Below are positions 15,512-24,320 of a stretch of DNA of 64,000 nucleotides, piece by piece. The DNA comes from Thiomicrorhabdus cannonii. Its GTDB lineage: Bacteria > Pseudomonadota > Gammaproteobacteria > Thiomicrospirales > Thiomicrospiraceae. Numbering within the stretch: position 1 is the stretch's first letter; the number at the start of each line of letters is the position of its first letter. A program made the position numbers and the translations under genes. Below the pieces are notes generated by a model. That model saw only the letters and a program-made list of their open reading frames with translations. It did not search any database and had not been told where the DNA came from. Location: positions 62,001 to 126,000 of the forward strand of contig NZ_JACBGH010000001.1 of the NCBI RefSeq assembly GCF_013391695.1, given 5' to 3'.

Positions 15512-17629
15512 ATGAACGACATGAAACTGGCCATGATCATCAGTCTGGTGGACAAGGTCAGCCAGCCTCTGAAGAAGGTGGCAGACGCCACCGGCAAACT
15601 CAACAAAATCACCGAAGCCGCCAACGGCTTGGCCAAGAAGGTAAGTCAAACCGGCCTGGTGAACTACTATCAACGTCTGACCAGCAGCACAGATCGCGCA
15701 GCGCGCATGCAGCACATGCTGGGTCAGGCACTCGATACCATCCGCAGCAAGGCCTCGCAAGTCAATGGCCACTTCAAGCAGCTGGTCAGCGCCGGCGGAG
15801 AGTTCACCAACCGTTTCAGCAAAGCCTTTGCCATTGCCGGCGGTACCATCGGTGCCGGCGTGTTCGGCTTTAAGCGCACCTTCTTGGATACGGCCGCCAC
15901 CTTTGAGCAGTTTGAGTCTGTTTTAGAAACGGTTGAAGGTTCCAGCTCAAAAGCTAAAGCGTCAATGGACTGGATTCAAAACTTCGCTACCAAAACACCT
16001 TATGAACTGACTCAGGTAACAGAGGCATTTGTGCGTTTACGCTCTTACGGCATGGATCCTACAAATGGCCTGCTGAGAACCTTGGGAGATGCGGCAAGTG
16101 CGATGGGCAAGCCGATTATGCAGGCGGTAGAAGCGATTGCTGATGCGGTAACGGGTCAAAACGAGCGTTTAAGAGAGTTAGGTATCACGGCATCTACAGT
16201 TGGTGATGTAGTGACCTACACCTACACAGCCAAGGATGGTTCGACCAAAATCCTGCAAGCATTGAAGAATGACCGCCAACAAATTCAAAAGGTTCTGACC
16301 AGTATTTGGGATAGCAAGTACGCCGGTTCAATGGATAAGCAATCCAGCATTTGGATCGGTATGTGGTCTAACCTGATGGACTGGTGGACAAACTTTCAAA
16401 AGATGGTCATGGATGCTGGCGTATTTGACTACTTAAAAGCCAAGCTGCAAGGCGTCCTAGACAAGATCAACCAGATGGCCGCCAACGGCCAACTGCAGGT
16501 CATTGCCGAACGCTTTGGCCAAGGCTTGATTAAAACCTTTGACTCGCTCTGGGCGTGGGCAGAGCGGTTTGCGACCGGTTGGGACAAGTTTGTCGACAAA
16601 GCCAATGCCGTGGCCGATGTATTGGGTGGATGGGAAAACACCATTATGGCCATCATCGCCCTGCCGTTGGTACCGGCCATCGCCGCCTTTGTGCAAGCGT
16701 TCACTATGCTGTCAGTGGCCATTCTCGCTAACCCTGTCGGCCTGGTCATCACGGCCATTGCTGCAGCCGCCGCATTAATCATCGCCAACTGGGAAAAGGT
16801 CAAAGCTTTCTTTGGTGGCTTCTGGTCGTTTATGACCAATGTGGGCAAAGGCATTATCGAAATCGTGACCTCCATTGGTAAATGGGCGGCCAATATCTGG
16901 GAAGCCCCAAAGCAGGCGTGGAACGATTTTTTAGGCTGGATTGACGGTTTTTTAAACAAGCTTTCAAGCCCGTTTAAAACCTTGATGGAGTACGGCTCCA
17001 AACTCAAAAGCATCCTCGGTTTTGATGAAGAGCAAAAACTGACGCAAAAGGTGCAGCAGGTGGTGGAGCCAGCCAAGAAAGTCAGCCAACAGAATACAAA
17101 GGTCATTGAATACCAGAGCACGGTAAAACCAATTGAAAAGGCCTCTGATACCAGTCAGATGCAAGTGCATTCGGTTCCATTTGAAAGCATTAACCAGTTA
17201 AACAATTCCGCCAAAATATTGGATGACTCGAAACGTCATTTAAATGATTTTTTAAGCTGGATTGAAGGGTTTTTAAATAAGCTTTCCGCTCAATTTAAAC
17301 GGTTCATAGAGCACAGCTCAAAATTAAAAACCGTTATGAAAGTTGACGATGAACAACAGCTAACCCAAAAAGTGCAGCAATTTGTTGAACCTGCAAAAAA
17401 AGCCGCTCAACTGGTGGCATTGACTTCAGTGGTGGCCACCGCGCCGGCAATGGCATCGGCCGCCCCGACAAGCTACCAGGCCATGCCCATCAAGGTGGAG
17501 GTGAATGCCCCTATTACCATCAGCGGCGATGCCGGACGCATGGCTGACATTGGGCCGCAGATCGAGCAGCACATCAAGGCGGCAGTGGAAAAGGCGATTC
17601 AGGAAACATTGAGAGGACGCAATGGCTGA
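15512..17629 (+). CDS. Tail tape measure protein
   Basis: A 705-residue protein that sets tail length and is ejected with the DNA. The N-terminal domain (MKLAMIISLVDKVSQPLKKV, AGGTIGAGVFGFKRTFLDTAATFEQFESVLETVEGS, TKTPYELTQVTEAFVRLRSYGMDP) is the usual tape measure core. A hydrophobic segment spans about residues 385-430. Residues about 468-525 and 575-632 are duplicated copies with a 107-codon period. It overlaps the gpU gene by eight bases. Confidence 0.92.
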   Translation: MNDMKLAMIISLVDKVSQPLKKVADATGKLNKITEAANGLAKKVSQTGLVNYYQRLTSSTDRAARMQHMLGQALDTIRSKASQVNGHFKQLVSAGGEFTNRFSKAFAIAGGTIGAGVFGFKRTFLDTAATFEQFESVLETVEGSSSKAKASMDWIQNFATKTPYELTQVTEAFVRLRSYGMDPTNGLLRTLGDAASAMGKPIMQAVEAIADAVTGQNERLRELGITASTVGDVVTYTYTAKDGSTKILQALKNDRQQIQKVLTSIWDSKYAGSMDKQSSIWIGMWSNLMDWWTNFQKMVMDAGVFDYLKAKLQGVLDKINQMAANGQLQVIAERFGQGLIKTFDSLWAWAERFATGWDKFVDKANAVADVLGGWENTIMAIIALPLVPAIAAFVQAFTMLSVAILANPVGLVITAIAAAAALIIANWEKVKAFFGGFWSFMTNVGKGIIEIVTSIGKWAANIWEAPKQAWNDFLGWIDGFLNKLSSPFKTLMEYGSKLKSILGFDEEQKLTQKVQQVVEPAKKVSQQNTKVIEYQSTVKPIEKASDTSQMQVHSVPFESINQLNNSAKILDDSKRHLNDFLSWIEGFLNKLSAQFKRFIEHSSKLKTVMKVDDEQQLTQKVQQFVEPAKKAAQLVALTSVVATAPAMASAAPTSYQAMPIKVEVNAPITISGDAGRMADIGPQIEQHIKAAVEKAIQETLRGRNG
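16913..17411 (+). repeat. In-frame duplication within the tape measure gene
   Basis: Two segments with a period of 321 bp (107 codons) encode related sequence: NDFLGWIDGFLNKL and NDFLSWIEGFLNKL, each followed by SKLK and LTQKVQQ.VEPAKK. Copy one runs about 16913-17090 and copy two about 17234-17411. Codons have drifted, so the duplication is not recent. Confidence 0.85.
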
Positions 17630-18155
17630 TTTAAACACGATTAAGTATGACGATGTGGTCACCAGTTTGCGTGACCTGTCGCGCATCCGCGAAGGGTTTG
17701 AGGCGGTTTCTGGACAGCTTGGCCACTCCGGTGCGGTAATGATGATGCTGGGGCCGTTTATGTTTGCGCTGGACACAGCGGCCTACCAATCGCTGACCCA
17801 TACGGTGGAATACAAGTGGGCCGACTTGGAGCGTATTGGTAACCGCCCGATGAGCCAGTTTACCGGCATAGGCAAAGAGACCGTAGAAATGCCAGGTGTG
17901 ATCTACCCGCATTACAAAGGTGGCTTGCACCAGGTGCAGGCCATGCGCGAACTAGCTGGCCTGGGTAAACCGCTGCCCATGGTGGATGGTACCGGAAAAA
18001 TCTGGGGCGAATGGGTCATTGAGCAGGTGCAGGAAACCCTGCGTGTGTTGGTGAAAAACGGCGCACCGCTCAAGATTGAATTTAGCCTGAACCTCAAATA
18101 CTACAGCCGCGAGAACGCTTCGACGGTGGCTAACAAGATTGGAGCCTTGCTATGA
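17622..18155 (+). CDS. Tail protein U-like (P2 gpU family)
   Basis: A 177-residue protein of the P2 gpU family, the tail terminator that stops tube growth. The core MMMLGPFMFALDTAAYQSLTHTVEYKWADLERIGNRPMSQFTG and VEMPGVIYPHYKGG are characteristic. A C-terminal FSLNLKYYSREN completes the fold. It starts inside the tape measure gene and overlaps gpX by four bases. Confidence 0.9.
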   Translation: MADLNTIKYDDVVTSLRDLSRIREGFEAVSGQLGHSGAVMMMLGPFMFALDTAAYQSLTHTVEYKWADLERIGNRPMSQFTGIGKETVEMPGVIYPHYKGGLHQVQAMRELAGLGKPLPMVDGTGKIWGEWVIEQVQETLRVLVKNGAPLKIEFSLNLKYYSRENASTVANKIGALL

Positions 18156-18355
18156 AGTACCTTAGCCAACAAGGCGATACGCTGGATTTGATTTGTCACC
18201 ACTACTATGGCGGCACGAGCGGTTATGTGGAACAGGTATTGGAGGCTAACCCCAGCCTGGCGAACTATGTGGTGCTGCCGGCCGGCGTGTTGGTGGAGCT
18301 GCCCGACCTGGTCAAGCAGCAGGCACCGGAAGAAGAGATTAGTTTGTGGGGTTGA
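18152..18355 (+). CDS. Tail protein X (P2 gpX-like, LysM-type)
   Basis: A 67-residue single LysM-like domain (LSQQGDTLDLICHHYYGGTSGYVEQVLEANPSLANY...LPAGVLVELPDL), typical of P2 gpX, a small baseplate hub component. It overlaps the preceding gene by four bases. Its last 17 bases overlap the convergent gene 18339-18644. Confidence 0.88.
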   Translation: MKYLSQQGDTLDLICHHYYGGTSGYVEQVLEANPSLANYVVLPAGVLVELPDLVKQQAPEEEISLWG

Positions 18356-18644
18356 TGTATTTGGCGCACTCGAAAATCTGCTCTTTGCCGGTTTTGGAGT
18401 CGATAGTTCTTAACCCCCAAATCATCACCGGCAGTTCGCCTTTCGCCCAGGTGCAGTGTTCTGTTACCGACTCAACCAAATCATCGTTATAGGTCAAATC
18501 TGCCCCTTGCTCTCGGTTTGGATCAGTGGGATTCATCATTGGATACATCGTCCAGTGATGGTCGTCTTTTTCATGCCACAGTTTGTAACTATCAGCCGAT
18601 GCGGCAGTAGCGATAAACATTAGTAAGAACACAAAGATACGCAT
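18339..18644 (-). CDS. Small exported protein encoded antisense in the tail operon
   Basis: A 101-residue protein with a clear Sec signal peptide (MRIFVFLLMFIATAASA, cleavage before DSYK) and a mature part with two cysteines (HCTWAKG and FECAKY) that could form a disulfide. AAGGAG lies seven bases before the ATG. The gene is opposite to all tail genes and separates X from D, which are adjacent in P2. It is probably a lysogenic-conversion (moron) gene; the family is not recognised. Confidence 0.65.
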   Translation of the reverse strand: MRIFVFLLMFIATAASADSYKLWHEKDDHHWTMYPMMNPTDPNREQGADLTYNDDLVESVTEHCTWAKGELPVMIWGLRTIDSKTGKEQIFECAKYINPTN

Positions 18645-18693
18645 ACAAAACTCCTTTTTTTCAAAACTCTATCACCAACCGGAGGTAATGACA

Positions 18694-19692
18694 ATGACAC
18701 CTATATTCACATTTAAAGTGGATAGCAAAGACTACTCTTCTAGATTCAACCCCTTCTTAATATCACTCCGAGCCATCGACCTACCAGGCTCAACCAGCGA
18801 TTACATCGAACTGATTCTGGATGACGCGGCCGGAAAATTAAAGCGCGAGGACTTTGGCGCCAAGTTTGAAGTCAGCTTGGGGTTTGAGGGTGAAAAGCCG
18901 GTCAGCGTCGGTACCTATATCTTTGATGAAGTCACCTTTGAAGGCCATCCGATGCAGATGCGACTGCTGGCCTCGTCGGTAGACTTTCTGAAAGACCTCA
19001 AAGCCGCCACCTCAAAGACCTGGTCAAACACCACCCTGGGCGAAGTGGTGTCGTATCTGGCCAGAAAGCACGGTTACACGCCCAGCATCAGCGAGAGTCT
19101 GGCAAGCAAAAAGATTGAGCAGCTGGATCAGACGGCCGAATCCGATTTGCAGCTGCTGAACCGTTTGGCCTCCAGTTACGGCGCGGTGTTTAAGGCGGTG
19201 AAAGGCTATATGGTCTTTAAGCCTAAAGGTGACGGTCTGAGTGTATCCGGCACGCCTTTAACCGCCGTGACCATTGAGCCGACTATGGTGACGCGCTGGC
19301 AGATCAATGACCGTGGCCGTCCGCGCTATGGTGCAGTGCGCGCCAGCTATTACGACTACAACGCCGCCCTAGTCAAATACGTGACCGTGGGTGACGGCGA
19401 TGTTCAGGAGGAGTTGAAAAACACCTATGCCTCGGAGGAACAGGCTTATTCGCACGCTGCCGCCAGATTGCAGGAACGCACCATGGCTACCATCGACGGC
19501 TACCTGTTACTTCCCGCCACGCCAAAAGTTATCAAGGGGTTGATATCCGAGGGTGTGTTGGAACTTGTTAAATTTAGAGCCAATGTTGATGGCCGTTATC
19601 ACATCACCCGTGTGGAACACACGCTGACCAAGAACTACGGCTATCAACTGAAGGTGGAATTCAGCAAGCAGTGGACAGGTTATAAGAAATGA
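18694..19692 (+). CDS. Late control/baseplate hub protein D (P2 gpD-like)
   Basis: A 332-residue hub protein. Family blocks are DLPGSTSDYIELILDDAAG, SLGFEGEKPVSVGTYIFDEVTFEG, DFLKDLKAATSKTWSNTTLGEVVSYLARKHGY and RLASSYGAVFKAVKGYMVF. The ATG at 18694 is preferred over 18688 because GGAGG at 18681-18685 is eight bases upstream of it but only two from 18688. It overlaps the W-like gene by four bases. Confidence 0.9.
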   Translation: MTPIFTFKVDSKDYSSRFNPFLISLRAIDLPGSTSDYIELILDDAAGKLKREDFGAKFEVSLGFEGEKPVSVGTYIFDEVTFEGHPMQMRLLASSVDFLKDLKAATSKTWSNTTLGEVVSYLARKHGYTPSISESLASKKIEQLDQTAESDLQLLNRLASSYGAVFKAVKGYMVFKPKGDGLSVSGTPLTAVTIEPTMVTRWQINDRGRPRYGAVRASYYDYNAALVKYVTVGDGDVQEELKNTYASEEQAYSHAAARLQERTMATIDGYLLLPATPKVIKGLISEGVLELVKFRANVDGRYHITRVEHTLTKNYGYQLKVEFSKQWTGYKK

Positions 19693-20033
19693 TCGGCATG
19701 AGTAGAACAACCGGCAAGGCTATCAGTGGCATGGACCACTTGCGCCAACGCATTGCCGATGTTCTGACCACGCCTATCGGCACTCGGGTTATGCGCCGTG
19801 ATTACGGCTCCCGGGTGTTCGAGTTGATTGATAACCCTACCAACGAGCGCTTTAAAGTCGAGATGACAATGGCGGTTTACGAGGCATTTAAAGACCCTGT
19901 AAACGGCCTTTATGATCTGGTTTTAACAAGCGTGACCGTTACGGCCGACACAACCGGCCAGTCCTATGTCGACATCGAAGGCAAGTATGTGCCAAGCGGT
20001 GAAATGCTGAGACTTGAACAAATTTCATTGTAA
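19689..20033 (+). CDS. Baseplate wedge protein W (gp25/gpW family)
   Basis: A 114-residue wedge protein with the signature GMDHLRQRIADVLTTPIGTRVMRRDYGSRVFELID and the C-terminal SVTVTADTTGQSYVDIEGKYVPSG. It is the P2 gpW/T4 gp25 homologue that nucleates the baseplate wedge. Its start overlaps the stop of D; a second Met (residue 4) is an alternative start. Confidence 0.9.
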   Translation: MIGMSRTTGKAISGMDHLRQRIADVLTTPIGTRVMRRDYGSRVFELIDNPTNERFKVEMTMAVYEAFKDPVNGLYDLVLTSVTVTADTTGQSYVDIEGKYVPSGEMLRLEQISL

Positions 20034-20048
20034 TGTCGAGGTTTATAG

Positions 20049-20948
20049 ATGGCTGGTGGATTCACGGCGGTTGACCTATCCAAACTCCCCGCGCCAAGTG
20101 TTGTAGAAACGCTCTCTTTCGAGCAGGTGTTTGCCGAAATGTTGGCCGACCTGCAGGCGCGTTCCGATACCTTTACGGCTCTGGTTGAATCCGACCCGGT
20201 TTATAAAGTCCTTGAAGTGGCGGCGTATCGTGAACTGCTGATTCGTCAGCGTGTGAACGAGGCGGCTAGATCGGTCATGCTGGCTTATGCTCTGGGGAAC
20301 GACCTTGATAACCTGGGTGCCCTTTTCGGCGTTTCTCGCTTGGTGATCGATGCCGGCGATGAAACGGCCACCCCTCCGGTGTTACCTACCTATGAGGCCG
20401 ATGCTGATTTCAGATACCGCATCCAACTCTCACTAGAAGGCTACTCCACTGCAGGCCCAGAAGGAGCGTACGTTTTCCATGCGCTGTCAGCAGATGGCGC
20501 AGTACTGGATGCCAGTGCCACCAGTCCTTCACCTGGTGAAGTGGTCGTCACCGTCTTGTCACGCACCGGCGATGGCACCGCAGATCAAGCACTGCTCGAT
20601 ACCGTCAATGCGGTGCTGTCTGCAGAAGACGTTCGCCCACTGACGGATTCCGTTACCGTGCAAAGTGCCACCATCGTCAACTACACCATCGAGGCCACAC
20701 TGCACTTCTACGCCGGCCCAGGCTCAGACGAAGTACTGGCACAGGCGCAAGCGGCCGTGGAAACCTATGCGGCCAATCAGCACCGCCTTGGGTTGGATGT
20801 GACACTCTCCGGCATCTATGCCGCCTTACATCAGCCAGGTGTGCAGCGTGTCGATTTAACACAGCCTGTGGCCAACATCGTGGTGGATCGCCAAAGCGCC
20901 ACCTATTGCACGGCTATTACCCTAACCGATGGTGGCCTCGATGAGTGA
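20049..20948 (+). CDS. Baseplate wedge protein J (gp47/gpJ family)
   Basis: A 299-residue wedge protein. Typical blocks are DLSKLPAPSVVETLSFEQVFAEMLADLQAR, EVAAYRELLIRQRVNEAARSVMLAYALGNDLDNLGALFGVSR and DADFRYRIQLSLEGYSTAGPEGAYVFHALSADGAVLDASATSPSPGEVVVTVL. It stands between W and I as in P2 and overlaps I by eight bases. Confidence 0.92.
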   Translation: MAGGFTAVDLSKLPAPSVVETLSFEQVFAEMLADLQARSDTFTALVESDPVYKVLEVAAYRELLIRQRVNEAARSVMLAYALGNDLDNLGALFGVSRLVIDAGDETATPPVLPTYEADADFRYRIQLSLEGYSTAGPEGAYVFHALSADGAVLDASATSPSPGEVVVTVLSRTGDGTADQALLDTVNAVLSAEDVRPLTDSVTVQSATIVNYTIEATLHFYAGPGSDEVLAQAQAAVETYAANQHRLGLDVTLSGIYAALHQPGVQRVDLTQPVANIVVDRQSATYCTAITLTDGGLDE

Positions 20949-21492
20949 TAAGCCAACGCTACTGCCGCCCAATGCAACGGCACAAGAGCAAGCCATCGAG
21001 CAGGCCACGGCACGTATTGAGGATGTGCCTGTTGGCATCCGCGACCTATGGAACCCAGATACCTGCCCAGCAAGTCTATTGCCGTGGTTGGCGTGGGCAT
21101 TATCGCTTGATACGTGGGATAAAAACTGGACTGATGAAGTTAAGCGTAAGGTATGTGCATCTGCAGTATCGGTACACCGTAAAAAAGGCACCATTGCAGC
21201 ACTTAAAAGAGCGTTAACAAGTCTAAATCATGATGTCGCTGTGGTCGAGTGGCATCAGGAAACACCTCCAGCTGCCCCATACACGTTTTACCTAGAAGCG
21301 GCTGTTGACCAGATCGGGATACCAGATCTATCCAGTTACAACACTATTATCACCGTTGCCAAAGAGGCCAAAAACTCGCGCAGCTGGATGACCGGCATCG
21401 AAGTGCACGGTATCACTCGTGCTAGTCAGTATTACGGTGCTGCGGTCTTTAGCGGAGAAACAATCACGATTATGGCGGAGCCAAACACATGA
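20941..21492 (+). CDS. Tail protein I (P2 gpI family)
   Basis: A 183-residue baseplate protein with the family start LLPPNATAQEQAIEQATARIEDVPVGIRDLWNPDTCPASLLPWLAWALSLDTWD. The ATG at 20941 (MSDKP) is chosen over the upstream frame start at 20929 because it overlaps the J stop in the pattern used throughout the operon. The stop overlaps the fibre gene. Confidence 0.9.
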   Translation: MSDKPTLLPPNATAQEQAIEQATARIEDVPVGIRDLWNPDTCPASLLPWLAWALSLDTWDKNWTDEVKRKVCASAVSVHRKKGTIAALKRALTSLNHDVAVVEWHQETPPAAPYTFYLEAAVDQIGIPDLSSYNTIITVAKEAKNSRSWMTGIEVHGITRASQYYGAAVFSGETITIMAEPNT

Positions 21493-22106
21493 ACTATTAC
21501 ATGAAGCTCACAGAAACCGGTGTCGCGAAAATCGCAGCATCACAAATGGGCGGTGATCGAGTCAGTCTGACCGAAATGGCAGTTGGTGATGGTGACGGGA
21601 ATGAAGTCGGTCAGCCGGTTGGTGATGAAATCACACTGGTTCGAGAAGTCTATCGTACCCAGATTAGCAGCCTTTATGCTAACCCAAACGATAGCACGCA
21701 GATGATGGCAGAAATGGTTATACCAGCAGAAGATGGTGGATTTGCTCTGCGTGAGGTCGGGATATTCGATACGGATGGCGATTTGTTTGCCTATGGAAAT
21801 TTTCCAGAAACATATAAGCCAATTGCAGCAGAAGGCTCGACACGATCAATGGCGATTGTCGCGGCCATCAAGATAGAAAACAGTAACAATGTCCAGCTGG
21901 TGATTGATGCCAGTATTGTCTATGCAACGCGTGCCTGGGTACTCAATACGATTACTACGGCGTACTTAATACCTGGTGGAGAGGTTGGTCAAGTACTCGC
22001 AAAAGCATCAGACAGCGATGGTGATTTTGTATGGAAAAACATAGTCGACGATGCAGAATTAAAAAGAGTAATCAGATTAAATAGTTATTTCATGGGGCAA
22101 AACTAA
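21489..22106 (+). CDS. Tail fibre protein, N-terminal baseplate-attachment type (gpH-like)
   Basis: A 205-residue protein beginning YYMKLTETGVAKIAASQMGGDRVSLTEMAVGDGDG, the conserved fibre N-terminus of P2-like phages, and continuing ALREVGIFDTDGDLFAYGNFPETYKP. It is much shorter than P2 gpH, because the distal receptor-binding part is encoded separately downstream (22431-23507). It follows gpI by a four-base overlap. Confidence 0.85.
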   Translation: MNYYMKLTETGVAKIAASQMGGDRVSLTEMAVGDGDGNEVGQPVGDEITLVREVYRTQISSLYANPNDSTQMMAEMVIPAEDGGFALREVGIFDTDGDLFAYGNFPETYKPIAAEGSTRSMAIVAAIKIENSNNVQLVIDASIVYATRAWVLNTITTAYLIPGGEVGQVLAKASDSDGDFVWKNIVDDAELKRVIRLNSYFMGQN

Positions 22107-22107
22107 T

Positions 22108-22431
22108 ATGGCAAGCGGAAAACTTGGCTCAGCGGCATTGGCAGCTGACACCTATACAACGGTTTACACCGTACCGGCCGGTAAAGCGGCAACCATCAAT
22201 ATTGCACTGGTCAACCGAGGTGCCGATACAGCGTTGGTCAGAGTCGCATTAACTAACGAAGCGGTAACACCATTAGATGAGGACTTTATCGAATATGACG
22301 CTAAATTGCCTATTGATGGCGGCATTTTAGAGCGCACCGCAGTGGTAGCCAGCGCAGGCGAAAAAATCATGGTCATGGCAAGTACCGCCAGTGTGACAGT
22401 GCGCGTGCATGGATTTGAGGAGGATGCGTAA
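22108..22431 (+). CDS. Small beta-rich virion protein in the fibre cluster
   Basis: A 107-residue protein predicted to be all beta (TYTTVYTVPAGKAATINIALVNRGADTALVRVALT...VVASAGEKIMVMASTASVTVRVHGFEE). Such small proteins between fibre genes are usually fibre linkers or attachment adaptors. It starts two bases after the previous stop and its stop overlaps the next start (taATG). Confidence 0.65.
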   Translation: MASGKLGSAALAADTYTTVYTVPAGKAATINIALVNRGADTALVRVALTNEAVTPLDEDFIEYDAKLPIDGGILERTAVVASAGEKIMVMASTASVTVRVHGFEEDA

Positions 22432-23507
22432 TGGGTAGAGTAATCAGCGAAAGTCCAAGTTTTAATCCAGTAATCGAGGTTAATCCAGACTTAAATGTTA
22501 ACCCAGATGTCAATATATCCGGCATCGCATTAACGGAATCAAAGCTGCCAGGAAAATTGCCATTTTTTGGTAATGGCGCTCGCAGGGTAATTAATATGTC
22601 AGGTAGTTTTACTGTGCCTGATGGCATTACATCTATCCGTGTGCGATGCATCGGTGCAGGAGGTAGTGGTGCGAACTACGATAGTAATGGCCAGGCTGGC
22701 GGTACGTCGTCTTTTGGCACATTAATCTCAGCGACTGGTGGCGGCGGCGGTGTGTTTAAAGTAGGCGCTGGAGAGGCAGCATCTCCGGCTGGTGGTGCAG
22801 GCATTGGCGGTGACTTCGTCGCGCAAGGCGGTAAGGGCGGTCGTGGATACATATCATCGACGTCATATCGCGCTGCAGGCGGCGGAGGCGCAGCAGGGAG
22901 TCAGCTAGGAGATGGCGGAGATGGTGGGCACTGCCCAACATCGGGATTTAAAGACTGGTTTGGATCAGGCGGTGGAGTTGGATTTAATGATGGCGGGTAC
23001 TGCAGCCAGTTGACTACGTCTGACACTGCAGGTGGAGCATCTGCATTTGGTGCTGGTCAATCCACTCAGCCAGCACCGGATCTTATAGGAGGTATTGCCG
23101 ATAAGGGTTATAGCGGATCGATTAATGCCCTGTCTTTAATCATCGAGCACCACTTTGATGGGTTCACCGGAGGTGGCGGCGCTGGCAGTGTGTCATCAGG
23201 TCCTGGCGGTAATGGTGGTCCTGGCGCTGGTGGAGGTGTTGGTGCAACCACCGGCGGTTCTGGCGGCATTGGTGGCGGCGGCGCTTACGGCGGATCATCA
23301 AGTGGGCCTGGCGGCATTGGTGGCGGTGGAGCCGGCTACCTCGATGCAGATGGTAGATCAGTATCAGGCGGTGCTGGTGGAGGGTATGCACATGGTGTGT
23401 TTACTGTAACGCCTGGTCAAGTGTATACAGTGACGGTAGGCGTGGGCGGGGCTGCACCAGCTGGCGCCGGTAATGGTGGCAACGGTCTTGTAATCGTGGA
23501 GTGGTAA
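22431..23507 (+). CDS. Glycine-rich tail fibre tip, probable receptor-binding protein
   Basis: A 358-residue protein. After about 55 residues of beta adaptor comes a long glycine-rich region (about 75-340) full of GGGG, GGIGGGGAYGG and GGNGGPGAGGG blocks, ending GNGGNGLVIVEW. This resembles the polyglycine-II sandwich of phage adhesins such as T-even-type gp38, in which loops between glycine strands determine host range. Several aromatic- and Ser-rich loops interrupt the glycine blocks. Receptor binding is inferred. Confidence 0.75.
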   Translation: MGRVISESPSFNPVIEVNPDLNVNPDVNISGIALTESKLPGKLPFFGNGARRVINMSGSFTVPDGITSIRVRCIGAGGSGANYDSNGQAGGTSSFGTLISATGGGGGVFKVGAGEAASPAGGAGIGGDFVAQGGKGGRGYISSTSYRAAGGGGAAGSQLGDGGDGGHCPTSGFKDWFGSGGGVGFNDGGYCSQLTTSDTAGGASAFGAGQSTQPAPDLIGGIADKGYSGSINALSLIIEHHFDGFTGGGGAGSVSSGPGGNGGPGAGGGVGATTGGSGGIGGGGAYGGSSSGPGGIGGGGAGYLDADGRSVSGGAGGGYAHGVFTVTPGQVYTVTVGVGGAAPAGAGNGGNGLVIVEW

Positions 23508-23508
23508 A

Positions 23509-23961
23509 ATGAATTATGCAAGAATTGTAAACAATATCGCCGTAGACGTGTCATCAGATCCGCAATCGAGTTTTCACCCGTCAATTGCAGAGGAGTTTGT
23601 CGCAGTACCTGCAGACGTTAAGCTAGGCTGGATTTTAACGGACGGCACATGGAGCGCACCAGCAGAGGTTGAGCCGGATAAAATTGCACCGGTCTATCCA
23701 AAAGTCGGTCCGACCACGTTTAAACTGCTGTGGACAAGCCCTGAGCGTCTAAAGCTTAAAGAGTTGCGAGCCACAGACATGGTCATCGACGACTTCTACG
23801 ACATCATCGAAGACCCGCGCTTAAACGAGATTGATCTAGGCTTAACCTCCACGCAGGACGGCGTTGACTACTGCTTGGCCAAACTTGTTGAGTCTGGTGT
23901 GGTGACGGATGCAGGTAAGGCAACCAGACGCGAGCAAATCCTGACCGGGAGCATGCAATAA
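23509..23961 (+). CDS. Tail fibre-associated protein
   Basis: A 150-residue protein starting one base after the fibre stop. The N-terminal part (NYARIVNNIAVDVSSDPQSSFHPSIAEEFVAVPADVKLGWILTDGTWSAP) is the pattern seen in small proteins following fibre genes in many tailed phages; the C-terminal part (FKLLWTSPERLKLKELRATDMVIDDFYDIIEDPRLNEIDL) is helical. It is probably a fibre chaperone or tip component. Confidence 0.6.
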   Translation: MNYARIVNNIAVDVSSDPQSSFHPSIAEEFVAVPADVKLGWILTDGTWSAPAEVEPDKIAPVYPKVGPTTFKLLWTSPERLKLKELRATDMVIDDFYDIIEDPRLNEIDLGLTSTQDGVDYCLAKLVESGVVTDAGKATRREQILTGSMQ

Positions 23962-24318
23962 ATGACACCATCAGGTGTCTTTGTCGAGGTGCTGCTGCCA
24001 TCCAACTGGTGGCAGCGCCCGCGCTACCAACTCACCCAACCAATAAACTGCGCCGGCCACACCGTACCGGCCGGCTTTATCTCCGACGGCGCCACCGTGC
24101 CGCGCATCCTCTGGCCTATATTTCCGCCGATCGGCCGCTATCTCAAAGCCACACTCGTCCACGACTACTACCTGCAGCAAGGTATCGACCGCAAAACCGC
24201 CGACCACCACTTCAAGCACTGCCTGATTGCACTGGATGTCGAACCTTGGCGCGTGCATGCCATGTACTATGCAGTGAGGGTTTATGGAATGTTCACGGTG
24301 CAGCAACGTAAAGTTTGA
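23962..24318 (+). CDS. DUF1353 family phage protein
   Basis: A 118-residue protein with the DUF1353 core TVPAGFISDGATVPRILWPIFPPIGRYLKATLVHDYYLQQGIDRKTADHHF. DUF1353 proteins are common at the end of tail modules; their exact job is unknown. The ATG directly abuts the stop of the previous gene (TAAATG). It ends two bases from the convergent gene 24321-24992. Confidence 0.78.
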   Translation: MTPSGVFVEVLLPSNWWQRPRYQLTQPINCAGHTVPAGFISDGATVPRILWPIFPPIGRYLKATLVHDYYLQQGIDRKTADHHFKHCLIALDVEPWRVHAMYYAVRVYGMFTVQQRKV

Positions 24319-24320
24319 CT

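Noticed and set aside
22700-23480. Glycine-codon repeats as a tandem-repeat or CRISPR-like array
   Set aside because: The periodicity comes from coding for glycine-rich protein; there are no uniform repeats and spacers.
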